From positions 20,265 through 84,264 of the forward strand of contig JAJBUA010000031.1 in NCBI GenBank assembly GCA_020860565.1: DNA of 64,000 nt, written 5' to 3'. Source of the DNA: Clostridiales bacterium (GTDB lineage: Bacteria; Bacillota; Clostridia; Lachnospirales; Lachnospiraceae). A model generated the notes under the pieces. The model had not been told where the DNA came from and did no database searches. It saw only the letters and a program-made list of their open reading frames with translations. The position numbers and the translations under genes were made by a program. Of this stretch, positions 10,147 through 20,357 are shown in pieces (position 1 is the first letter of the stretch; each line of letters starts with the position of its first letter).

Positions 10147-10748
10147 TTATAAAAAAAGCAGAGCTGGAGACCGTCTGCGGCGTGACCAGCCGTTTCCCGG
10201 ATCATGACCAGCCGGAGATCGCTTTTGCAGGCAAATCCAATGTCGGCAAATCGTCGCTGATCAATGCGCTGATGAACCGGAAGTCGCTGGCACGCACTTC
10301 CGGTCAGCCGGGCAAAACGCAGACAATTAATTTTTATCATATCAATGACGCAATTTACCTTGTGGATCTGCCCGGTTATGGTTACGCCCGCGCAAATGAA
10401 GAAGTAAAGGCACAGTGGGGGCGTATGATCGAGCGATATCTGAAAAACGCCCCCATGTTAAAGTGTGTGTTTCTGCTGGTTGATATCCGTCATGAAGCTT
10501 CCGAAAATGACCGGCTGATGTATCAGTGGATTTTATCAAATGGTTATCATCCGGTGATTATCGCGACCAAGGTCGATAAGCTGAAACGGAGTCAGGTAGC
10601 AAAACAGGTCCGGCTGGTCCGGGAGTCGATCGGGCTGGAAAAGGACGGGTTGCTTTTTCCGTTTTCCGCTCAGACGAAACAGGGCAGGGATGACATCTGG
10701 CAATATGTGGAAAATCTTCTGGCAGATTCCGGGGAAACAGACAGATAG
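10143..10748 (+). CDS. ysxC: ribosome biogenesis GTP-binding protein YsxC/EngB
   Basis: EIAFAGKSNVGKSSLINAL, SGQPGKTQTINFY, DLPGYGYA, TKVDK; downstream of lon. Confidence 0.96.
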   Translation: MIIKKAELETVCGVTSRFPDHDQPEIAFAGKSNVGKSSLINALMNRKSLARTSGQPGKTQTINFYHINDAIYLVDLPGYGYARANEEVKAQWGRMIERYLKNAPMLKCVFLLVDIRHEASENDRLMYQWILSNGYHPVIIATKVDKLKRSQVAKQVRLVRESIGLEKDGLLFPFSAQTKQGRDDIWQYVENLLADSGETDR

Positions 10749-10836
10749 ACACAGATTTCTCCGGAAGGGGACACAAAAAGGTCACATAATTCTGTTATTT
10801 TAAAACGGAGAAATTACCATTAGCGGGAGGGGGATT

Positions 10837-11931
10837 GTGATGCAGAGAAAAGTTGCGGCTGTCATGGCGGCTGTTACTGCGGTCTCGGCAATCATGCCGA
10901 TCCAGGCTTATGCCGCTTCTAATAATCAGGATTATCGGCGGCGGGTGGTCGGAATTGCCGGCATTATGTTAAATACCACGACAGAGATGAGCCGGACGGT
11001 AACCAGAGCGGAATTTGCCAATTATCTTGTAAAAGCTTCTACTTATCGGGATTATCTGCCGGTATCCGGCAAAGTGGCTGTCTACAATGATGTACCCAGT
11101 ACCCATGAATACGCGTCGAGTATCCGGATCGCGGCAAAGGAAAACTGGCTGAACGGTTATCTGGGCGGACTTTTTAAACCAGATCAGGCGATTACATTAA
11201 AGGAAGCGTCCAGAGGAATTATGGCTCTTCTGGGCTATGAGGACAGTGATTTTGAGGGTGATATCGTCGGTTCCCGGATGTCTTTGTTTTATGAACTGGA
11301 ATTGAATGAAGATCTGGACCGACAGCCGACCGAGGTGCTGACCAAGGATGACTGTGTGAACCTTTTTTATAATCTGCTGAAAACGGAGATGAAGACCGGG
11401 ACGGTCTACGGGACAGTGCTCGGCTGTACGGTTAACAGCGACGGAGAAATCAATCCGATGGGACTGGCGGATACGAACCTCTCCGGCCCGAAGCTGATCG
11501 AAAAGGGCGGCGTTCTTGGCAATTATATCCCGTTTAATGTGCAGGAGGCCAGTATCTTTGTCAATGGCGATGCGTCAAGTTATACGGCGCTGCGTTCTTA
11601 CGTCCAGAGCAATTATGTGGTTGTCTATTATAATCAGACGGCCAGAACGATCTGGGCCTATATTGCGGATGAGGATGTCCAGACCGGACGCTGTGCGATT
11701 CGCGGCACGATTGAAAATATTTATTACAGTTCGACCGAGGTCATGACGCCGTCCTATGTCGTCCTTTCCGGTGACAGTGAGGAGTATCAGCTCGACAGTA
11801 CCGAGATGCAGTTTGCGTTTTCCGTATATGGATCGCTGCGTGTCGGGGATGTTGTGACGCTGATTTGTGAAAAGACCGTTGACTCGAACGATAACGCAAC
11901 GTACTCGATTGTTGATTATATAGCAGATTAA
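10837..11931 (+). CDS. secreted S-layer homology (SLH) domain protein
   Basis: Signal peptide (MQRKVAAVMAAVTAVSAIMPIQAYA) plus SLH-like repeats (VTRAEFANYL..., AAKENWLNGYLGGLFKPDQAITLKEASRGI). Confidence 0.75.
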   Translation: MMQRKVAAVMAAVTAVSAIMPIQAYAASNNQDYRRRVVGIAGIMLNTTTEMSRTVTRAEFANYLVKASTYRDYLPVSGKVAVYNDVPSTHEYASSIRIAAKENWLNGYLGGLFKPDQAITLKEASRGIMALLGYEDSDFEGDIVGSRMSLFYELELNEDLDRQPTEVLTKDDCVNLFYNLLKTEMKTGTVYGTVLGCTVNSDGEINPMGLADTNLSGPKLIEKGGVLGNYIPFNVQEASIFVNGDASSYTALRSYVQSNYVVVYYNQTARTIWAYIADEDVQTGRCAIRGTIENIYYSSTEVMTPSYVVLSGDSEEYQLDSTEMQFAFSVYGSLRVGDVVTLICEKTVDSNDNATYSIVDYIAD

Positions 11932-11945
11932 ACAGGAGAATCATT

Positions 11946-13775
11946 ATGGGTGAAAATGAAAAACAGCAGGGTGCGGACAACGCGCCGGAAACTGCGGGAG
12001 AAAAGAAAAAAGGCCTGTTTCATCTGCCAAAAGTGCCGAAGCGTGATACGAGCAAAAAGAAGAAACGGAGAAAGAGAAGCGTCAGGGATATTATTATCCG
12101 TATTGTTATCCTGCTGGTGATTTTAGGAGCCGCTTTTTACGCTTATCGAAGGTACACAGCTTCGAAGACGGTAAGCTCGTCGGCTTCTACGCAGCGGACA
12201 ACAACGGTTACCAGAGGTACCTTGACTTCGGAACTGAGTTCTTCCGGGACGATTTCGCCCAAGGATACTTACACCATTACATCACGGGCGGACGGTGAGG
12301 TAATCTGGGCTGACTTTGAGGAGGGCGATCAGGTAGAAAAGGACCAGGTCCTTTATCAGATCGACGTGTCCTCTATGGAGTCCGAGATGAAATCGGCGAC
12401 AAATTCTCTGACACGTGCAACGAACAGCTACAATGATGCGGTTGATGATTATAATCAGGCGCTGATTGATTACAGCGGCAATACCTACAAATCGACCCGC
12501 ACCGGTTTTATTAAGGATCTGCTGATCGAAGTCGGCGACAAGGTAGGGAGCAATACCGAAGTGGCCGAGATTTACAACGATCAGACTATGAAAATCCGGG
12601 TTCCCTTCTTAAACTGGGAGGCGGAGGCGATCGGTGTGGGAGCAAGTGCCACTCTGATTCTGGAAGATACGGAGGAAGAACTTACAGGAACGGTGACGGC
12701 AGTTGCCAATATGGATGAAGTTCTGGCGGGAGGACGGATGGTCCGTTATGTCACGATTGAGGGGGCAAATCCGGGCGGTCTCTCTACCAGTCATCAGGCG
12801 GTCGCGATTATCGGCGACATGGTCTGCACCGAGCAGGCTTATTTTGAACCAATTACCGATACGACCATGAAAGCGGAGCTTATATCAAATGTTGAGGTGG
12901 CTCAGCTGCTGGTCAATGAAGGTGATTATGTGACGGTCGGGACGCCGATCTTTCTCATGGACACAGACGATGCGGAGGATCTGATCCAGAGTTATAAGGA
13001 TCAGGTAGATTCGGCCGAGACCCAGATGGAATCCGCGCAGAGCAGTCTGGATTCCAAGCAGGAAACCTATGACAATTATACAATCACGGCGCCGATCTCC
13101 GGTCAGGTGATTACCAAGAGTGTAAAGGTCGGGGATAATATTAATAACAGCAATTCGACGACGACGCTGGCGACCATTTACGATCTCAGTGAGCTGACCT
13201 TTGAGATGTCCATTGACGAACTGGATGTCCGCAGCGTACAGGTCGGACAGCTCGTAGAGGTTACAGCTGACGCTCTGGACGGTGTGGAGATGACCGGACA
13301 TGTAACAAATATCAGCCTTGAGAGCAGTCAGTCGAATGGTGTTACCAACTATCCGGTAACAGTTACGATGGATGAGGTGGGAGATCTGCTTCCAGGCATG
13401 AACGTGGACGGTGTGATTATTCTGGATGAGGCTGAAGATGTTCTGATGATTCCGGTGGATTCTCTGATGAGAGGGAACCTTGTCTATGTGAAGGATGATA
13501 CGGTGACTGAGGCTCAGGGACTGGTACCGGCGGGATTCCGGGCGGTACAGGTATCGACAGGACTTACCAGTACGGATTATGTGGAGATCACGGACGGCCT
13601 TTCCGAAGGCGACGAGATCTATGTGGACGAATCCTCCAGCACGACAACCACATTCCAGATGGGTGGAATGGGTGATATGGGCGGCGGCCCAGGCGGCGGC
13701 GGAGGCGGCGGCAACATGGGCGGCGGCGGAGGCGGCGGCAATATGGGCGGCGGCGGAGGCGGCGGCAGACCATAA
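11946..13775 (+). CDS. MacA/HlyD-type efflux periplasmic adaptor with Gly/Met-rich C-terminus
   Basis: N-terminal TM segment, HlyD-type lipoyl regions (SGTISPKDTYTITSRADGEVIWADFEEGDQVEKDQVL; YTITAPISGQVITKSVKVGD), coiled-coil; MacB-like genes follow. Confidence 0.85.
   Translation: MGENEKQQGADNAPETAGEKKKGLFHLPKVPKRDTSKKKKRRKRSVRDIIIRIVILLVILGAAFYAYRRYTASKTVSSSASTQRTTTVTRGTLTSELSSSGTISPKDTYTITSRADGEVIWADFEEGDQVEKDQVLYQIDVSSMESEMKSATNSLTRATNSYNDAVDDYNQALIDYSGNTYKSTRTGFIKDLLIEVGDKVGSNTEVAEIYNDQTMKIRVPFLNWEAEAIGVGASATLILEDTEEELTGTVTAVANMDEVLAGGRMVRYVTIEGANPGGLSTSHQAVAIIGDMVCTEQAYFEPITDTTMKAELISNVEVAQLLVNEGDYVTVGTPIFLMDTDDAEDLIQSYKDQVDSAETQMESAQSSLDSKQETYDNYTITAPISGQVITKSVKVGDNINNSNSTTTLATIYDLSELTFEMSIDELDVRSVQVGQLVEVTADALDGVEMTGHVTNISLESSQSNGVTNYPVTVTMDEVGDLLPGMNVDGVIILDEAEDVLMIPVDSLMRGNLVYVKDDTVTEAQGLVPAGFRAVQVSTGLTSTDYVEITDGLSEGDEIYVDESSSTTTTFQMGGMGDMGGGPGGGGGGGNMGGGGGGGNMGGGGGGGRP
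13690..13772 (+). repeat. in-frame ~27-nt tandem repeat encoding GGGGGGGNM units
   Basis: Repeated GGCGGCGGAGGCGGCGGCAAYATGGGC at the 3' end of the adaptor gene. Confidence 0.85.
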
Positions 13776-13790
13776 GCGCTTAGTCCGGAC

Positions 13791-14522
13791 ATGAAAACAG
13801 GGGGAAGAACTGTGGAAGATAATGTGCTCATTGAATTACATGATATATATAAAATTTATCAGATGGGCGATGAAGAAGTCCGCGCCAACGATGGGATCAA
13901 CCTGAAAATCTCAAGGGGTGAATTTGTCGCTATCGTTGGGAAATCCGGAAGCGGAAAATCAACGCTGATGAATATTATCGGTGCACTGGATGTGCCGACT
14001 TCCGGAAGCTATCTGCTGGGCGGCGAGGACGTTGACATGATGACGGACGACCAGCTTGCTGATATCCGGAACCGCATGATCGGCTTTATCTTCCAGCAGT
14101 ATAATCTGCTTCCGAAATCAAACCTGCTGGAGAATGTCGAACTGCCGCTGCTTTACGCAAAGGTACCGAAGGACGAACGGAGGGAGCGGGCGCTGAATTC
14201 TCTGGAGCGGGTCGGACTGGCAGATGTGTGGAGAAAGTACCCCAGGCAGCTTTCCGGCGGTCAGCAGCAGCGTGTTTCCATTGCCAGAGCGCTGGCAGGA
14301 GATCCGTCCCTGATTCTGGCAGATGAGCCGACCGGCGCGTTGGATTCGAAAACGAGCCGGGAAGTATTAAATTTTTTAAAACAGATTAATGAAGAGGGCA
14401 ATACGATTGTTATGATCACTCACGACAGTTCGATTGCTCTGGAGGCGAAGCGTGTGGTCCGCATCCATGACGGTAAGATCAATTTCGACGGAGATGTAAA
14501 AGATTATGCTGCAATCCTTTAA
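13791..14522 (+). CDS. ABC transporter ATP-binding protein (MacB/LolD type)
   Basis: VGKSGSGKSTLMNIIGALD, LSGGQQQRVSIARALAGDPSLILADEPTGALDS. Start may be the GTG at 13812. Confidence 0.93.
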   Translation: MKTGGRTVEDNVLIELHDIYKIYQMGDEEVRANDGINLKISRGEFVAIVGKSGSGKSTLMNIIGALDVPTSGSYLLGGEDVDMMTDDQLADIRNRMIGFIFQQYNLLPKSNLLENVELPLLYAKVPKDERRERALNSLERVGLADVWRKYPRQLSGGQQQRVSIARALAGDPSLILADEPTGALDSKTSREVLNFLKQINEEGNTIVMITHDSSIALEAKRVVRIHDGKINFDGDVKDYAAIL

Positions 14523-15687
14523 GCTGGCAATAAAAAGTATCTGGAGCAACAAGATGCGGTCTTTTCTGACCATGCTGGGCATCATTATCGGTGTGGCTTC
14601 GGTTATCATACTGGTAAGCATTGTAAATGCCTACATGTCCTATATGACAGAGAGCTTTGCAAGTATGGGAACCAATCAGATCACGGTAAATCTGATCAAT
14701 CTGTCCTCCCGATCCGTCAGTGTTGATGAGATGTATGAGTTCTTTGATGAGAACACGGACGCATTTGACCATATGACCCCGATGGTGAGTTTAAGCGCAT
14801 CTGTTAAGAACGGAAATGATACGATGGATGCGACGTCAGTAAGCGGCGTGAGCGAGGATTATCTGAAAATCAAGGACTACGAACTTACGGTTGGCAGAAA
14901 CATCCAGTATGCGGATATCAGCGGACGCAGCAAGGTCTGCGTGATCGGTGCTTATGTGGCGAACGCGATTTTCGGCAGCGCACAGGAAGCTTTGAGCGAT
15001 ACCATCAAGATCAATGGATATGCGTTTACGGTTGTTGGCGTAGTCAGCCAGCAGGATGACGATGAAGATCAGGATGACGGGTGTACGGATGATTTCATCT
15101 GGATTCCGTATACGACAGCGTCTAAGATGGCAAGAAATGCCAGTATCAGCAATTATACGTTTACCATCCGCGAGATTTCGGAAGCGAGCGATGATAAGGA
15201 ACTGATTGAGGATTTCCTCTATACCAAATTTAAAAATGAGGATCTGTACACAGTTACCGCAATGAGCGAGATGCTGGATTCCTTAAACAGCATGATCGCG
15301 ATGGTATCGGCAGGACTCGGTGGAATCGCCGGTATTTCCCTGCTGGTAGCCGGCGTGGGCGTTATGAATATCATGCTGGTATCGGTTACCGAGCGTACGA
15401 GAGAGATCGGCATCCGTAAGGCGCTTGGTGCCAAGCGGAGCGTGATCATGCAGCAGTTTGTCATTGAAGCGGCTGTGACCAGTTCCATCGGCGGTCTGAT
15501 CGGCATCGGGCTGGGAAGTCTGGCGACCAATCTGGTCGGACAACTGGCGGGACTGGAGGCAACGCCGACACCGGCGGCGGTGATTGTTTCCTTCAGTGTC
15601 TCTGTAGGGATCGGACTTTTCTTTGGATATATGCCGGCGAGCAAGGCGTCAAAGTTAAATCCGATTGACGCTCTGCGAAGCGAATAA
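14506..15687 (+). CDS. ABC transporter permease (MacB/FtsX family)
   Basis: N-terminal KLAIKSIWSNKMRSFLTMLGIIIGVASVI and C-terminal VGVMNIMLVSVTERTREIGIRKALGAKR. Confidence 0.93.
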   Translation: MLQSFKLAIKSIWSNKMRSFLTMLGIIIGVASVIILVSIVNAYMSYMTESFASMGTNQITVNLINLSSRSVSVDEMYEFFDENTDAFDHMTPMVSLSASVKNGNDTMDATSVSGVSEDYLKIKDYELTVGRNIQYADISGRSKVCVIGAYVANAIFGSAQEALSDTIKINGYAFTVVGVVSQQDDDEDQDDGCTDDFIWIPYTTASKMARNASISNYTFTIREISEASDDKELIEDFLYTKFKNEDLYTVTAMSEMLDSLNSMIAMVSAGLGGIAGISLLVAGVGVMNIMLVSVTERTREIGIRKALGAKRSVIMQQFVIEAAVTSSIGGLIGIGLGSLATNLVGQLAGLEATPTPAAVIVSFSVSVGIGLFFGYMPASKASKLNPIDALRSE

Positions 15688-15915
15688 ATAAAAAAACAGG
15701 ATTCGGTAATGATTCAGCGAATCAAAGGGCTGCGGCACGGTCGGATAGGTGTGTCTGCGGTCCTTTGTTTATTCTTTTTTTACTTGATTTTATGTATAAT
15801 GATGATAAGATGATGATACCAGGGTCAGAACACAGGTCTCCAATATTGCTGCGGGTTCAGCGGGAACTGTTTTCATAAGGCTTTGTGGATAAAATATAGG
15901 ACGGGATAACAGAAT

Positions 15916-16593
15916 ATGATACGAATATTTCGTTGGATTCAGACACACAGATATTGTCTGGCAGGTTTGTATGCGATCGTCTTCCTTTTTGGATTTTTCT
16001 TTCTGGAGGTGATCAGCCCGCTGCCGGTGATCTGGGTTCACTGTTTTGTGGATGACTGGATTCCTTTTAATGAATGGTTTGTGATCCCATATTTTTTGTG
16101 GTATGTTTGGGTACCGGCTTTTTTGATTTATTTTATGGTGACAGACAGGGATACGTATCTGAAATTGATCTTTATCATGTTTGGAGGTGCGACACTTTGC
16201 CTTTTTATCTATGTACTGCTTCCAAACGGGCTTGATCTGCGGAGGCCGGTTCTGGGGAGAAATGTCTGCGCTAAGATTGTGGAGCTGCTTCGCTGGATTG
16301 ACCCGCCGTGCAATGTCTGTCCATCGATTCATGTCTCGAGTACCGTTGCGATTCTGTTTGCGATTCTGCAGTCGGAACGTTTCCGTCACAGCCGTCGGAT
16401 GAAAGTAGCCGCCTGGGCGGTAACACTGGCAATCTCAGTTTCCACGCTTTTTATTAAGCAGCATTCGGTGATTGATGTTGTGTGCGGATATCTGCTGACT
16501 GTTGGTATGGATCAGATCTATCAGCGATGGATGGCAAAAAGAAAGAAAAACAGGCCGGAATCGGTATCTGAATTGCCGGTGAGAGGAAAATAA
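15916..16593 (+). CDS. PAP2 superfamily phosphatase-like membrane protein
   Basis: Multiple TM segments with CPSIHVSST and KQHSVIDVVCGY, matching PAP2 motifs. Confidence 0.75.
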   Translation: MIRIFRWIQTHRYCLAGLYAIVFLFGFFFLEVISPLPVIWVHCFVDDWIPFNEWFVIPYFLWYVWVPAFLIYFMVTDRDTYLKLIFIMFGGATLCLFIYVLLPNGLDLRRPVLGRNVCAKIVELLRWIDPPCNVCPSIHVSSTVAILFAILQSERFRHSRRMKVAAWAVTLAISVSTLFIKQHSVIDVVCGYLLTVGMDQIYQRWMAKRKKNRPESVSELPVRGK

Positions 16594-16596
16594 ATT

Positions 16597-17319
16597 ATGG
16601 ATTATAACAGTAAGACAGAAGTCCTTTGTGCAGACATCTCAGATCTTCTGGCTCTTTCAGGGGAAAGTGGAGGTGAAAGAGAACAGTCAGATGCGTGGAT
16701 GAGGGCATCCATGTGCCGGTTGTCGTCAGCGCGGCAGGAAAAGATCCGGGCATTGAAGGACAGGAAAGCACGATGGCAGTCCCTGGCTGCGGGACTGCTG
16801 CTTGATTATGGCCTGCAAAAGAGGGGCTACTGTGAAAAGGAGGTCAGGATCGGGACGGGAAGGCACGGAAAACCGTATTTTACGGATCTTCCCGGTCTCT
16901 TTTTTAATCTGTCGCATTCGGAAAACCAGATCCTGGCCGTTTTTTCTGAGCATACGGCCGGCTGTGATATCCAGATGGTAAAATCCGGCAGTTCGCGGAT
17001 CGCCGATCGTTTTTTTACAGAAGATGAGGCAGAGTTTATCCGCAGGAGCGACCAGAATCACCGCGATGAGGTATTTACAGAATTATGGGTACTGAAGGAA
17101 AGCTATCTGAAAATGACAGGAGAGGGAATGAGCCGGGAACTGAAAAGCTTTTGCGTGCTTGACGGCAAACGCCCGTCCGGGGCAGTTTTCCGTGTTTATG
17201 ATATGGGAAATTATAAAGCCGCTGTATGTATAGAGACCGGAGTTGTGCAGAAAGAACCGGAGATGTTCCTGCCCGATCTCTGTTTTTGTCCTTTTCAAAA
17301 TCTGCTCAATGTGGTATGA
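16597..17319 (+). CDS. 4'-phosphopantetheinyl transferase, Sfp type
   Basis: GKPYFTDLPGLFFNLSHSENQILAVF...GCDIQ...FTELWVLKESYLKMTGEGM. Confidence 0.85.
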   Translation: MDYNSKTEVLCADISDLLALSGESGGEREQSDAWMRASMCRLSSARQEKIRALKDRKARWQSLAAGLLLDYGLQKRGYCEKEVRIGTGRHGKPYFTDLPGLFFNLSHSENQILAVFSEHTAGCDIQMVKSGSSRIADRFFTEDEAEFIRRSDQNHRDEVFTELWVLKESYLKMTGEGMSRELKSFCVLDGKRPSGAVFRVYDMGNYKAAVCIETGVVQKEPEMFLPDLCFCPFQNLLNVV

Positions 17320-17351
17320 TAGGCAGAGAATCAGAGCAGGAGAATGGAAAG

Positions 17352-18056
17352 ATGGACAGAAGACGAGTTTTTTTGAAATTGAGCGGAGAGGCCCTTGCCG
17401 GCCCGAAGAAAACCGGTTTTGACGAAGCTACGGTGAAGGAAGTGGCGCGTCAGGTGAAGATTTCGGTTGACGCCGGCGTAGAGGTCGGTATTGTGATCGG
17501 CGGAGGTAATTTCTGGAGAGGGCGTACAAGTGATGCGATTGACCGTACCAAGGCAGACCAGATCGGGATGCTGGCGACGGTAATGAACTGTATTTATGTA
17601 TCAGAAATTTTCCGGAACGCGGGCATGAAAACAGAGACTCTGACCCCATTTGCCTGTGGTTCCATGACAGAGCTGTTTTCCAGGGATCGTGCAAATCAAT
17701 ATTTTGCCGAGGGAATGGTCGTCTTTTTTGCAGGAGGTACCGGTCATCCGTATTTTTCAACAGACACGGGAATCACACTGAGGGCCATCGAAATGGAGGC
17801 AGACTGCATCCTGCTGGCAAAGTCCATCGACGGGGTGTATGACAAAGATCCGGCGGTTTATCCGGATGCAAAACGGTATGAGACGATCAGCATTCAGGAA
17901 GTGATCGACCAGAAACTGGCTGTTGTCGATCTGACTGCGTCCATTATGTGCATGGAACACAAGATGCCGATGGCAGTTTTTGATCTGAACGAAAAGGACG
18001 GCATTGCAAATGCGATGCAGGGGAAAGTGAACGGCACGATTGTGACCGTAGAATAA
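17352..18056 (+). CDS. pyrH: UMP kinase
   Basis: VFLKLSGEALAG, IVIGGGNFWRGR, DQIGMLATVMN, GTGHPYFSTDT; the ORF-track start at 17226 is too long. Confidence 0.96.
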   Translation: MDRRRVFLKLSGEALAGPKKTGFDEATVKEVARQVKISVDAGVEVGIVIGGGNFWRGRTSDAIDRTKADQIGMLATVMNCIYVSEIFRNAGMKTETLTPFACGSMTELFSRDRANQYFAEGMVVFFAGGTGHPYFSTDTGITLRAIEMEADCILLAKSIDGVYDKDPAVYPDAKRYETISIQEVIDQKLAVVDLTASIMCMEHKMPMAVFDLNEKDGIANAMQGKVNGTIVTVE

Positions 18057-18071
18057 CAGGAGGAGACACTT

Positions 18072-18626
18072 ATGGCGGCAGATTTAAAGGTATACGAAGA
18101 CAAGATGAATAAAACTCTGGAAGTGCTGATGAACGACTATGGCACGATCCGTGCAGGCCGGGCCAATCCACATCTTCTGGACAAGATCCGGGTGGATTAT
18201 TATGGCACGCCGACTCCGATTCAGCAGGTGGGTAATGTAAGTATCCCGGAGGCGAGGGTAATGGTGATTCAGCCTTGGGAGAAAAGCATGCTGAAGGCGG
18301 TGGAAAAGGCGATTATGACCTCGGAACTGGGGGTTCATCCAACAAATGACGGGAGTGTGATCCGTCTGGTATTTCCGGAACTGACGGAGGAGCGCCGTAA
18401 GAGTATCTCGAAGGATGTCAAGAAGAAAGGCGATAACGCCAAGGTCGCATTAAGAAATATCCGGCGCGACGCAAATGATTCTTTTAAGAAGATGGAAAAG
18501 GCCGGAGAACTGTCTGAGGATGAGCGCAAGGACGCTGAGACTAAGATGCAGAAGCTTACCGACAAGATGACTGCAAAGGTCGATGAGGCGGTGGAGAAAA
18601 AGACGAAAGAGATCATGACAGTTTAA
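18072..18626 (+). CDS. frr: ribosome recycling factor
   Basis: TIRAGRANPHLLDKIRVDYYGTPTPIQQVGNVSIPEARVMVIQPWEK. Confidence 0.97.
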   Translation: MAADLKVYEDKMNKTLEVLMNDYGTIRAGRANPHLLDKIRVDYYGTPTPIQQVGNVSIPEARVMVIQPWEKSMLKAVEKAIMTSELGVHPTNDGSVIRLVFPELTEERRKSISKDVKKKGDNAKVALRNIRRDANDSFKKMEKAGELSEDERKDAETKMQKLTDKMTAKVDEAVEKKTKEIMTV

Positions 18627-18718
18627 TCTGACCGATGACGGGAAGACACGTTGTGATGTCTGGTTTATCATAAGATACGAAAGGCAGCAGGTTCTGCAGT
18701 GATCTGAATTACGAAAGA

Positions 18719-18750
18719 GGTGGGGCGGTGGATTTGTAACCCGTCCCACC
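18719..18750 (+). terminator. terminator-like hairpin between frr and uppS
   Basis: GGTGGGGCGG...CCGTCCCACC stem (one G-U), followed by a weak T-rich stretch. Confidence 0.4.
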
Positions 18751-18778
18751 CTTCCTTATATGCACACGGGAGGATAAG

Positions 18779-19516
18779 ATGGAGAATATAGAAGAAACCC
18801 TGGAGGATCTGGTAATTCCGAAACATGTTGCCCTGATTCTTGACGGCAACGGAAGATGGGCAAAAAAACGTGGGCTGCCGCGTACGATGGGACACCGGGA
18901 GGGCTGTGTGACGGTAGAGAAAACCGTAGAAATCGCCGCCCGGCTGGGAATCAGGTATCTGACCGTATACGCTTTTTCAACGGAGAACTGGAAACGTTCC
19001 GCCGAGGAAGTGGGCGCCCTGATGCAGCTGTTTCGTTATTATATGGTCCGTCTGTTAAAGGTCGCCTCCCAGAACAATGTCCGCGTCTGCATGATCGGCG
19101 ATCGGATCCGTTTTGATGAGGATATTATTGCGGGGATTAACCGTCTGGAGTCGGAGACGAAGGAAAACACAGGGCTGACCTTTGTCATAGCAGTCAATTA
19201 CGGAGGCCGCGATGAGATCCGGCGTGCGGTGAGGAGAATGGCAGGGGATGCTGCCGACGGTGTCCTGCAGCCGGAGGAGATTACGGAGGAGACTGTGGCC
19301 TCTTATCTGGATACTGCCGGGATGCCGGATCCGGATCTGCTGATCCGAACAAGCGGGGAACTCCGCCTGTCTAATTTTCTTCTCTGGCAGCTTGCGTATA
19401 CGGAGATTTATGTAACTGACTGTCTGTGGCCTGATTTTAACCGGGAAGAAATGATTCGCGCAATTCAGGCATATAATAAACGGGACCGCAGATATGGCGG
19501 AGTAAAGACCCGGTAA
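18779..19516 (+). CDS. uppS: undecaprenyl diphosphate synthase (isoprenyl transferase)
   Basis: HVALILDGNGRWAKKRGLPRTMGH; FSTENWKR; SNFLLWQLAYTE. Confidence 0.96.
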   Translation: MENIEETLEDLVIPKHVALILDGNGRWAKKRGLPRTMGHREGCVTVEKTVEIAARLGIRYLTVYAFSTENWKRSAEEVGALMQLFRYYMVRLLKVASQNNVRVCMIGDRIRFDEDIIAGINRLESETKENTGLTFVIAVNYGGRDEIRRAVRRMAGDAADGVLQPEEITEETVASYLDTAGMPDPDLLIRTSGELRLSNFLLWQLAYTEIYVTDCLWPDFNREEMIRAIQAYNKRDRRYGGVKTR

Positions 19517-19539
19517 GAATGGCAAAGGAGGATGTTTTG

Positions 19540-20340
19540 ATGTTTACAAAACGTCTGCTTAGCGGAATTGTACTGGTGATACTTGCCATTGTGTTTGTCT
19601 ATCAGGGCGGTTTCCCGCTGTTTGCTGTGACGATGGCGCTTGCGCTGATCGGCCAGTTTGAATTATACCGGGCGCTGAAGCTGGAAAAGACGCCTTTCTG
19701 CTGGATCGGCTATCTGACCTCGGCGGCTTATTATGCGCTTCTCTGGTTTGACTGTGAGTATCTGATTGTACTTCTGGTAATTGCGGCATTGATGCTGCTG
19801 ATGACGGTCTATGTGGTAACCTTTCCCAGATATAAGACGGAGCAGGTGACAGAAGCATTTTTTGGCGTGTTTTATACGGCTGTCATGCTTTCATATCCGT
19901 ATCAGGTGCGGATGATGCCGGATGGAAAATATCTGGTATGGATGATATTTCTTGCATCGTGGGGATCGGACACATTCGCGTATTGTGTCGGACGGCTTTT
20001 CGGCAGACATAAGATGGCTCCGGTTCTGAGTCCGAAAAAGACTGTCGAGGGAGCCATTGGCGGTGTGGCAGGAGCCGCGCTGCTGGCAGGAATCTATGTA
20101 TCCTTTTTTGGCAGCCGGATGGTGGATATCGCGTATCCTCAGTTTACCTGCACGGCTGCCTGTACGATTGCGGCAGTCATATCACAGATCGGAGATCTTG
20201 CTGCCTCTGCGATTAAGAGAAATCACGATATTAAGGATTATGGCAATCTGATTCCCGGCCACGGAGGAGTACTGGATCGTTTTGACAGCATGCTGTTTAC
20301 AGCGCCGGAGATTTATTTTGCGATTTTATTTCTGAGATAA
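19540..20340 (+). CDS. cdsA: phosphatidate cytidylyltransferase
   Basis: WGSDTFAYCVGRLFGRHKMAPVLSPKKTVEGAIGG...GDLAASAIKRNHDIKDYGNLIPGHGGVLDRFDS. Confidence 0.95.
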   Translation: MFTKRLLSGIVLVILAIVFVYQGGFPLFAVTMALALIGQFELYRALKLEKTPFCWIGYLTSAAYYALLWFDCEYLIVLLVIAALMLLMTVYVVTFPRYKTEQVTEAFFGVFYTAVMLSYPYQVRMMPDGKYLVWMIFLASWGSDTFAYCVGRLFGRHKMAPVLSPKKTVEGAIGGVAGAALLAGIYVSFFGSRMVDIAYPQFTCTAACTIAAVISQIGDLAASAIKRNHDIKDYGNLIPGHGGVLDRFDSMLFTAPEIYFAILFLR

Positions 20341-20357
20341 CACAGGAAGGAACTTTT

